From positions 1-64,000 of the forward strand of contig CAYMOX010000017.1 in assembly GCA_964392245.1 (NCBI GenBank): a DNA stretch of 64,000 nt. The letters are read 5' to 3'. Position 1 is the first letter of the stretch. Every line of letters begins with the position of its first letter. Under the pieces are notes generated by a model. It saw only the letters and a program-made list of their open reading frames with translations, had not been told where the DNA came from and made no database searches. Below, one piece after another: positions 36,237 to 43,274 of this stretch. Both the position numbers and the translations under genes were made by a program. The stretch comes from JAAUUJ01 sp964392245 (GTDB lineage Bacteria; Cyanobacteriota; Cyanobacteriia; Thermostichales; Thermostichaceae).

Positions 36237-36345
36237 GATCAGCTGCTGGTAAACTTGATTACCTTAATCGTGCCGTGAGCTGCCATTCTCCTCAGTGATT
36301 TCCGTCAGGTGTCTGCGGTGATCCTGTCCAGTGGGGATGGGAGGG

Positions 36346-37221
36346 TCAAGACTGTTGCTCCATCCATGCCAGACATTGTTGCATCTGGGCTTGCATGCTG
36401 GCGGGATCGGCGTGGTAGCGACGGCCATGACCGGGCAGTACCCAGCAAAATCGATAGGTGGCCAATCGCCGCATCGACTGCAAGAGTTCTGTCCAGGAGT
36501 ACCAGCAGGCGGATCGAAAGGCGTAGAGATGCTGAAGGCGCTCCGACCAGGCCAGGTGATCCCCAGTGAACAGATACTCCTGACGGTAAAGCAGCACGGT
36601 GTGACCGCGAGTATGACCCGGAACTGGAATAATTAGCAGGTCGGGGGTGAGGGGATAGGGCTCCTGACCCTGCAATGGCACTTCCACCTGTTGGGTGGCA
36701 GCCGTCATGTCATCAGCATGGAGAATGCGTTCACAACCAAAGTGATCATGAAATTGCTGGTGATCGGCTACATCATCGCGGTGAGTCAGATACAGATAGC
36801 GAATGCCACCCAGATCCTGCAAACGCCTGACCAACGGAGCTGCAAAGCGGGGGGAGTCCACCAAGATATTCCCCTCTGGATGTTGAATGAAATAACTGGC
36901 CGCGCCAAAAGACTTCTGGGAGTGATAGCCGCAGTGATACACCCGATCAGCAATGGGGAGGGGGAAGCTGGCCTGGATGTCTTTGATGTGAGGAGGAGGA
37001 TCCACCGTCCCAATGGAAGCAGTGGGACAGGCCAAAAGCGCTTGCAGGGCTCGCACCTCTTGATCGGGGGTTTCTGGTTGGTGATAGACCGCCGATTGCT
37101 CCTCCTCTGCTCGGAAGATCTCCGGTGCCATCCAGCGGCAGGTGTCACAGTCAATACAGGAGCGATCAACGTAGAAATTGCCCTCCACATTCTGGGAGCG
37201 GCGGTGTTGCAGTCGGGCCAT
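36346..37221 (-). CDS. ferredoxin-MBL fold fusion protein
   Basis: 291 residues. N-terminal [4Fe-4S]-type ferredoxin segment with Cys22-x2-Cys25-x2-Cys28 and Cys65-Pro, then a metallo-beta-lactamase domain with THRDDVADH at 146-154, GHTRGH and GDHLAW. In standard MBL enzymes the first motif is HxHxDH; here it reads H-R-D-D-V-A-D-H, so one zinc ligand differs, a form seen in this cyanobacterial/plastid family (from memory). It follows cax by 2 bases on the same strand, so the two are co-transcribed. Function unknown. Confidence 0.85.
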   Translation of the reverse strand: MARLQHRRSQNVEGNFYVDRSCIDCDTCRWMAPEIFRAEEEQSAVYHQPETPDQEVRALQALLACPTASIGTVDPPPHIKDIQASFPLPIADRVYHCGYHSQKSFGAASYFIQHPEGNILVDSPRFAAPLVRRLQDLGGIRYLYLTHRDDVADHQQFHDHFGCERILHADDMTAATQQVEVPLQGQEPYPLTPDLLIIPVPGHTRGHTVLLYRQEYLFTGDHLAWSERLQHLYAFRSACWYSWTELLQSMRRLATYRFCWVLPGHGRRYHADPASMQAQMQQCLAWMEQQS

Positions 37222-37223
37222 AA

Positions 37224-38420
37224 TTAGGGAATGAAGAACACGGCTATGGCCAGAATGGCATAGGTGGCCAGAAGCAGCAGTCCCTCCAACCAGTTTGACT
37301 GTCCATCACTACTGACGGAATTGGCCAGCCACACTGAAGCCCCCACCGCCACCAGCTCGATCAAGCCAAACTGAAAATCCATCGGCTGATGCAAAGCGGC
37401 TCCCACCAGCACCAGCACCGGAGCCACAAACAGGGCAATCTGCAGCGTCGATCCCATGGCCACGGAGAGGGAAAGATCCATTTTGTTTTTCATGGCCACC
37501 GTCACCGCTGTGGCATGTTCGGCTGCATTTCCGATCACGGGCAAGAGGATCACCCCCAGAAACAGTTCCGTGATGGGAAATGCTTCTAAGACAGCTTCCA
37601 GAGATCCCACCAGCAATTCCGACTCCACCGCCACCAGAGAAGCCAACCCCAGCAGTGCCAGCACCCAGACCCCCACTCCTTTTCTCTGGGGAGCCTTCAA
37701 CACCTGCGGAATCGATCCGCGTGCCTCCAGAACTGGATTTGGCTCATGACTTTCAGCGGCTGCAGCTTCCTCCTCTTCCACTTCATGGATCGAATACAGA
37801 TAACTGTGGGTTTTTAAGGAAAAGAAGAGGGTGAGTCCATACACACCTAAGAGAACCAGGGCCACTGCTACAGACAGCTCCTGAATCGATAGTTCTCCCA
37901 GTGTGGGAGCAGTGTAAGCAACGACCGTGGGGAGGAGTAACGCCACCACCGCCAGATTCATTGAGGAGGCATTGACCCGCGCCACCACCGGATGAAAGTC
38001 CTGTTGTTTGTAGCGTACGCCCCCCAGAAACATGGCCAGACCTGCCACCAGCAGTAAATTACTGATGATCGATCCAGTAATCGTCGCTTTGACCACATCC
38101 ACCAAACCCGCCCGCAGTGCGATCACGGCGATGATTAACTCCGCGGCATTGCCAAAGGTGGCATTCAGCAATCCCCCGATCGAGGGACCCGTGAGGACCG
38201 CAATCTCTTCCGTGACCTGGCCCATAAACTTGGCCAGGGGAATTAATCCCACCACTGCAAACAGAAAAACAAGTTTCGCGTCCCAGTTGACAAAATGACC
38301 GATCACAGACGCGGGGACAGCAGCCAGAAGAACTAACATCAGTCCATTAATTAGTGACGAAAGCCACTCACCGGATCTCCAGGATTCTGCTGAGTGGGTA
38401 TCTGCATCTGCAAGTGTCAT
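37224..38420 (-). CDS. cax: calcium/proton exchanger (CaCA family)
   Basis: 398 residues with about eleven membrane helices. The two inverted alpha-repeat motifs GNAAELI (about 92) and GNAAEHA (about 299) carry the metal-binding glutamates; a glutamate-rich loop (EVEEEEAAAAE) lies between halves. It exports Ca2+ in exchange for protons. First gene of a pair with the ferredoxin-MBL gene, an association whose meaning is unknown. Confidence 0.93.
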   Translation of the reverse strand: MTLADADTHSAESWRSGEWLSSLINGLMLVLLAAVPASVIGHFVNWDAKLVFLFAVVGLIPLAKFMGQVTEEIAVLTGPSIGGLLNATFGNAAELIIAVIALRAGLVDVVKATITGSIISNLLLVAGLAMFLGGVRYKQQDFHPVVARVNASSMNLAVVALLLPTVVAYTAPTLGELSIQELSVAVALVLLGVYGLTLFFSLKTHSYLYSIHEVEEEEAAAAESHEPNPVLEARGSIPQVLKAPQRKGVGVWVLALLGLASLVAVESELLVGSLEAVLEAFPITELFLGVILLPVIGNAAEHATAVTVAMKNKMDLSLSVAMGSTLQIALFVAPVLVLVGAALHQPMDFQFGLIELVAVGASVWLANSVSSDGQSNWLEGLLLLATYAILAIAVFFIP

Positions 38421-38548
38421 AGAAGTGCTGCTGAGTTGAACAGGTTAAAGATCATGGAAAAAGTTCCGTGTGACCATGGAACCACTCCGGCTATCATGAT
38501 GCGGCCAATCTCTTCAGGGATCAAGGGTTATTCCCTCCGTCAGGAAGT

Positions 38549-39322
38549 TCAGACAATCACTTTGGCCTTCTGCAACTGGCGAGTGATGTGCTGGGTCAGC
38601 TGAGTCTGCAACTGTTTGGCATCCTTGACCAGGAGATAACTCCCCTCTGCAATCTCGAAGGGGAACTGTCCGTCATAACCCTCCCGGTACATCTGGACTA
38701 GCAAAAGATCTTCGGGGCGCTTACATTGCAGGGCGTATCCCACCTCCACACAGACTTGCGGACTGGGCAGCGAGAAAGGAATGGTTTCCTGCACGGTGGC
38801 AATCGGAGTAACATCCGCCACCACGAAGAGAGAGTGCTTAATCTTGCGGATCAGGGCGGCATCAATCGGGGTGCGTCCGGCCCCCCCTTCCAGGGATTGT
38901 TCCAGTTGCAGGGGTAAAACAGGATCCTGTTTGCGGTTGAGGGCATCCACCAGCTGCTGCAGCACTTTAGCCATGGCCTGGGTGGACGCTGAGTAGTGAG
39001 TTTGACCCGAGAAGAAAATGATCGGTTCCTGCTGGCTCAGGGTATGGCGCTTGTTGAAATACATTTCACGGCTGATCAAATCCAGATTGGAAATGCTGTA
39101 AGTCCCACTACCTTCGATATAAAACTCGATCGGCTCTCCCTCAAGGTAGCGCTGGAACCAGAGGGAATTTTTCACCTGCTCCACATCATCTAAGAAATCG
39201 GCCCGCATCCCCGTTTTCAAAAGACCGGTGCGGCTCAACCGCAGATCAGGTACCCTTTGCCCCACCTGCGCGACGGAGAGTACGGAATCCAGGTACCAGG
39301 CCTTGAGAACGATGATCGCCAC
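38549..39322 (-). CDS. hypothetical protein with nucleosidase-like C-terminal half
   Basis: 257 residues. The start is GTG at 39322, with AGGAGG six to seven bases upstream; homologues I remember begin MAIIVLKAWYL, as here. The N-terminal half (LRLSRTGLLKTGMRADFLDD, IEFYIEGSGTYSISNLDL) is conserved in cyanobacteria without a named function. The second half has VVADVTP... PSPQVCVEVGYALQCKRPEDLLL, resembling the nucleotide-handling signature of 2'-deoxyribosyltransferase or TIR-like folds (aspartate, then N/Q-V-x-x-E-x-G-Y-A). That would suggest NAD or nucleoside cleavage; this is inference. Confidence 0.7.
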   Translation of the reverse strand: MAIIVLKAWYLDSVLSVAQVGQRVPDLRLSRTGLLKTGMRADFLDDVEQVKNSLWFQRYLEGEPIEFYIEGSGTYSISNLDLISREMYFNKRHTLSQQEPIIFFSGQTHYSASTQAMAKVLQQLVDALNRKQDPVLPLQLEQSLEGGAGRTPIDAALIRKIKHSLFVVADVTPIATVQETIPFSLPSPQVCVEVGYALQCKRPEDLLLVQMYREGYDGQFPFEIAEGSYLLVKDAKQLQTQLTQHITRQLQKAKVIV

Positions 39323-39502
39323 GAGACTCCCTCCTGTATCTGGGGCTAGCCGATACGCACCCTGAGATGGTTCAGGTTGATGCAAGTGCAGATCCCACCT
39401 GATGTACTGCCTACTGTACTGGGTCAGGCGGGGAAACGCCACTGCTTTTCAGGTGGGGGTGGGGTGAGAGGGGGATCCGGCAGTGGATTCCGGAGGTTGT
39501 GC

Positions 39503-39691
39503 TCAGGGCCACACCGATTGAGATGCTTGGGTCTGCTGGGATTGCGGGTAGGTGAAGGGCAGATCGTCAGGAAGGAGTGCCCCGGTGGCTAGGATCATGA
39601 TGCCCACGAGCAGCAAGGGGACACCGGAGCTTTTAGCCCATTCCAGATCGGCATCGGGGTGGTGAGGGGAGGAGTGACGGAAGTTAACCAT
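39503..39691 (-). CDS. small membrane protein, 62 aa
   Basis: Begins MVNFRHSSPHHPDADLEW, then one hydrophobic segment (GVPLLLVGIMILATGALL) and a polar tail. No strong ribosome binding site precedes the ATG, and no family was recognised. It lies between two other minus-strand genes and is about 55 bases downstream of another small membrane protein gene. Coding status is plausible but unproven. Confidence 0.5.
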   Translation of the reverse strand: MVNFRHSSPHHPDADLEWAKSSGVPLLLVGIMILATGALLPDDLPFTYPQSQQTQASQSVWP

Positions 39692-39746
39692 GGTGCTTGA
39701 GGATGAAGTGCAGAACTCATGTACCAGAATGACGGAATCCTCAGAT

Positions 39747-40001
39747 TTACACAGGAGGGATCTGCGTGGCTTGGACAGGGGATGTGCTCAGAGGGGATTG
39801 CGGACCTGCGAGCAGAGCCTTTGCCACATCCGCAGGGGTGACTGCGCTGATGATCAGGAGTGTGAAGCTCAGGGGAAGCCCCACCAGAACGTAGGGCAGC
39901 AGGCGAGTGAGCTGATCAACCCAGTCCAGCTGAGGTTGGCACCGATCAGAACTGCACTGCTGGGGGACCGTGGATCCAGGATATTGAAGGATCGACTGCA
40001 T
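39747..40001 (-). CDS. small membrane protein, 84 aa
   Basis: An N-terminal polar part with two cysteines (QQCSSDRCQP), one membrane helix (LLPYVLVGLPLSFTLLIISAV) and a proline/serine-rich end. GGGAG lies six bases before the ATG, supporting translation. No family recognised. A tandem 16-bp repeat is about 60 bases upstream of the start. Confidence 0.6.
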   Translation of the reverse strand: MQSILQYPGSTVPQQCSSDRCQPQLDWVDQLTRLLPYVLVGLPLSFTLLIISAVTPADVAKALLAGPQSPLSTSPVQATQIPPV

Positions 40002-40057
40002 AGAAATCTCCCTTTGGCATCAGCAACCATTGATTTAGATCTACCAGGTCATCCTTC

Positions 40058-40089
40058 TTGACCCCAGGTGGTCTTGATCCCTGGTGATC
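40058..40089. repeat. tandem 16-bp imperfect direct repeat
   Basis: TTGACCCCAGGTGGTC at 40058-40073 is followed directly by TTGATCCCTGGTGATC, differing at three positions. It lies upstream of the small membrane protein gene ending its start at 40001 and could be a regulator site; chance is not excluded. Confidence 0.5.
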
Positions 40090-40232
40090 GCTGGATCCAG
40101 CAGGAGTTAGACGGGAAGAAGGAACCCTTCATTCACCCTAGAGGGGCTGGCGCTTGCCGGGCTGAGATCAACCTGAGGATCTCTTCAGCAAAGCAGCTGA
40201 AAATGAAATGAAGACAATCCTATTCAGAGCAT

Positions 40233-41135
40233 TCAAAGGGCTGCATCCTGGGCTTGCATCTGTCTGAGTTCCAGTTGTCGGTAGCGGTTGATTAATCCTG
40301 GATAGTTGCTAGCAAACACCACCAGTCCGATTCCACCCGTTAAAAGTAAAGGATAGAAAACGCCATAGGGCTGTCCGATCACCACGGCATAGATGCCCAC
40401 CAGCAGCAGCAGTCCCGACCCTGCCATCGTCAATTTCACCACCAGCAAGACGAGCGCGCGACTGCGTCCCAGTCCTGCCAGCGTTCCCACGAGTGCTCCC
40501 ACACCTCCGATCCCTGCTCCCAGCAAGCCTCCGATCCAGCCCCCTTGCGGATCCGTCCACCAGGCGTTGGCGGAGTGATTGCTAATGTTGGACCAACCAT
40601 TGTGCAGACTGAGGGGGCCGATCTCCACTACTCCCGGTCCGGGAAGCACCAGATCGACTTCCAGTTTTTCAGGCCGAATCTCAGCCATTTCTCCACCGCC
40701 CGTGGCATCAAAGGCCAGAACAACGGGGCGCCAAGGTGAAGATCCTGTAATCGTTCTCCAGGGGCCTGACTTTGCTAACGTCCGACTGAAAAATGTTCCT
40801 TCGGGTAGATGACTGGAGAGTTCCAGGTAGGCCTCTCCTTCCACCCCCTCGTAGCGGATCAGGCCCTCCACACGCCATTGGGGCTGACTGAGTTGGGGAT
40901 CTTCAATCTCCAGAAGGGGGAAAGTTTTGGCAGCTGGTCCTGCATGAGTCAGGCGCAGACTGGTGAAATTCTGTTCTGGTGAAGGCGGGATCAGTTCACC
41001 CTCCGGGATCTGCTCTAAAGTTTGCCGCTCGGTCCAGGGGTATTCCTGAACCAAAGTTGGGCTCTGGGCCACTGCAGGAGAATATCCTTGAGCAGCCAGG
41101 ATCAGACCGATACTGACAATGAAGCAGCGGTTCAT
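40233..41135 (-). CDS. exported/membrane protein partner of the DUF2089 regulator
   Basis: 300 residues. A signal peptide (MNRCFIVSIGLILAAQGYSPAVA) precedes a beta-rich extracytoplasmic domain of about 165 residues, including GPGVVEIGPLSLHNGW. Then a glycine-rich region (GGWIGGLLGAGIGGVGALVGTLAGLG) and two to three membrane helices, with a short cytoplasmic tail ending QAQDAAL. No family recognised. The ATG overlaps the stop of the upstream DUF2089-like gene by four bases (ATGA-type), showing they are one unit. It might sense an envelope signal for that regulator, which is inference. Confidence 0.7.
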   Translation of the reverse strand: MNRCFIVSIGLILAAQGYSPAVAQSPTLVQEYPWTERQTLEQIPEGELIPPSPEQNFTSLRLTHAGPAAKTFPLLEIEDPQLSQPQWRVEGLIRYEGVEGEAYLELSSHLPEGTFFSRTLAKSGPWRTITGSSPWRPVVLAFDATGGGEMAEIRPEKLEVDLVLPGPGVVEIGPLSLHNGWSNISNHSANAWWTDPQGGWIGGLLGAGIGGVGALVGTLAGLGRSRALVLLVVKLTMAGSGLLLLVGIYAVVIGQPYGVFYPLLLTGGIGLVVFASNYPGLINRYRQLELRQMQAQDAAL

Positions 41136-41449
41136 GATAGGGAGACTCCTTGTTTTTCCAGGTCTTCTCGATGAGCTGACAGTAAAGAGCGCAGGGTTTC
41201 CATATCCAGTCGCCCCTCGGCATAGTGGAGGCGGAGGATCCGTTCAAACTCACTCATGGAACTCTGCTCCTCAATGATTTTGATCTTTTCAATTAGTCGA
41301 TCCAGTCGCAGTCGCACCGTTGGGTAGGAAATGCCATAGGTGCGGGCGACCTCTTTCAAGGAACCTGAGCACAGAATGAAGTTGCGCACAAAGGCCAGAT
41401 CCTCGGAACTGAGGTAGTCCGTCCAGAAACGCCGCGATGGGGAGGGCAT
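41132..41449 (-). CDS. DUF2089-like helix-turn-helix regulator
   Basis: 105 residues. LSSEDLAFVRNFILCSGSLKEVARTYGISYPTVRLRLDRLIEKI is the helix-turn-helix of DUF2089-type proteins, resembling a sigma region-4 fold. The C-terminal part (MSEFERILRLHYAEGRLDMETLRSLL) is a short helical tail. A strong promoter with a palindrome overlapping it lies just upstream (41484-41511), a probable autoregulatory site. It is translationally coupled to an exported membrane protein. The regulon is unknown. Confidence 0.78.
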   Translation of the reverse strand: MPSPSRRFWTDYLSSEDLAFVRNFILCSGSLKEVARTYGISYPTVRLRLDRLIEKIKIIEEQSSMSEFERILRLHYAEGRLDMETLRSLLSAHREDLEKQGVSLS

Positions 41450-41483
41450 GGGCTCAACCTTAATTTAGTGAAGCCATACATTG

Positions 41484-41511
41484 ATCATAGTATTAACTAT
41501 GTAAAAGTCAA
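41484..41511 (-). promoter_or_regulatory. promoter with overlapping palindromic operator for the DUF2089 unit
   Basis: On the minus strand, a -35 TTGACT (41506-41511), a 16-base spacer and a -10 TATGAT (41484-41489). The inverted repeat CATAGT-TTAA/ATTA-ACTATG (41486-41501, 6-bp arms, 4-base centre) covers the -10 and half the spacer. This geometry is that of a repressor site. Binding by the adjacent HTH protein is inferred. Confidence 0.72.
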
Positions 41512-41523
41512 GATTAATATTAT

Positions 41524-42929
41524 TTATATTTTGCTCTGCTGGCGCGTCTGCCGCAGGATCCACCAGGAGATCAGTTGTTGCTGCAGGGCATACCGTCGCT
41601 GTGGTTCCGTCTTCAGGACAAAGAAAACGTAGAACCCCAGGACCAGCAGACTGCAGATTAGAAACACCCCCTGGCAAAACTGCAAGATGTCGCTGAAGGA
41701 CCACTGCAACTGAGCCATGAGCCACTCCAGATCCAGTACAGACCAGATCCCCATCAATTCACTGGCGGGAGTGCCCGGAATGGTTCCCCACCACAGCCTG
41801 AGGTTTTGCCAGAATCCACAGGCAGCCAGGAGCAGAAAGGGATAGCGCCAGAAATCCCAGCGGAGATGATCCGGGAAGCGGTGATAAAAGTTGATCAGGA
41901 TCAGGGTGCTGAGCAGCAGTTCCCCACACAATCCCCCCAGGCCCGCCCATACGGCAAAAACTGAGTCAGGGATGCCAAAGGTTAGGAGGCCCTGCAAACC
42001 AATCAAACCCACAGCCAACCCCATGGACCAGCGCAGATTTTCGCGGCGGCTATGGAAGAAAAGGAAGGCCAGCAGTGCAAAAACAAAGGGATAGAGAAAC
42101 AAGGAAGGCACAGGTGGGCTGGATCCCATCAGCTCAGGAAGTAAAATCAGGCGGCTGCCCAGAAGCAGAATCCCCAACTCGCCCATGAAATGCATCCAGA
42201 AGAGAAACGGAAACTCCAAAAGATGAATCAGCCCTGTGAATTGCAGAAGTCCGGCTAGGGTAAAGGCGCAGGGAAGAGCTAGGAGATTAATTTCAAACCG
42301 ATCATAGGCAAATCGGGAGATGGACTGGGGGACGATCTCCTGACCAGGGGCCGGAAAAGTTTTGCTCCATACCACCTGATGCTGAGCACGCAGGCCGTAA
42401 ATCTTGACGGTGTGGAGGCAACGCAACTGCAGTTTCTGCAAAATGGTGTGGATCAACGCGGTGGTGATCAGGGCTCGAGGAGCCTGCTCGGCGTTGAGCC
42501 TAACTTTGAGCAATCCCTCCTGATGCTGCGCCTGCACTCGCCAGTTCCATCTTTGCAGTTCCTGATTGATGAGGGTGGCAATGGCCGTCTCATCTCCTGC
42601 CTGGGCCAGATCTTGAAGGGTGGGGGAACGGCGCTGGCGAGATTGAGAATGGGTCTGGTGATGGGGTCGAGGGGGGGACGCCGCGAGGGGGTGGGTGGGG
42701 GTGGGGATACAGGTCGGTTGAGGTGCTGCTGCAGTCCTTCGTAGGCTTCGTTGATCTGTTTTAGCTTCTCTTCGGCCTTTTGTTTAAGCCGGGGTTTCTC
42801 TTCCGGATAGCGGTCCGGGTGCCAGACGAAAGCCAGATCTCGATAGGCCTCTTTGACCTCCGCAAGCGTTGCCCCGAGAGGCAGATCCAGGATCCGATAC
42901 CATGCGGCAATATCTTGCTGCCCCCGCAT
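41524..42929 (-). CDS. J-domain membrane protein, split by a frameshift at a G7/C7 run
   Basis: The first frame (42929 to about 42670) encodes a DnaJ J-domain with HPD at 37-39 in VWHPDRY and a proline-rich linker. The second frame (from about 42670 down to 41524) continues LQDLAQAGDETAIATLINQEL..., RWNWRVQAQHQEGLLKV, then about six membrane helices. The J-domain part alone would run on into a nonsense tail ending at 42468. Joining the frames at seven Cs on the coding strand (42671-42677) restores a protein of about 468 residues. The domain after the J domain recalls a cyanobacterial repeat of unknown function. Causes may be a sequencing indel, a pseudogene, or slippage. Confidence 0.75.
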
Positions 42930-43274
42930 CCCTCAGGTCCCCAGCCATCAGCTCCTCTAGGCTAGCAGGAATGATTCCGTTCTTTGCCCAGCACCGTAGC
43001 CAGGATCGATCCATTCAAGACAGAAATGTTTTCATGACTCTAACCCTTAACTCCGAATCATTGCGGATCGATTTCTATCTCTAGACTGAAACAGTTTGAT
43101 ACAAAAATCCCGCCCTATGGTCTCTGCCTTACAATGAGGATGGTGGGGCCTACCTGGTCAAGAAAATTTCCTGGATTCTTTCCCGGGAAGGTCTTCAGAC
43201 TTTCTTGTGATTGTAAAAACAGATCAAACATCAAGTCATTTTACCCTGAAACAGACGCGCAGTTGGAGGGGCTC
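42930..43274. other. intergenic region upstream of ppsA
   Basis: 345 bases. It must hold promoters for the divergent J-domain gene and ppsA. TACAAT at 43130-43135 is a possible -10 for ppsA, but no good -35 is seen at the right distance. A longer in-frame reading of ppsA from 43134 is possible, but its peptide (MRMVGPTWSRKF...) looks non-coding. Confidence 0.4.

Noticed and set aside
42468..42700. C-terminal half of the first J-domain frame (PPLDPITRPILNL...) as a real protein tail
   Set aside because: The alternative frame gives a far more protein-like continuation into the membrane domain, so this tail is out of frame.
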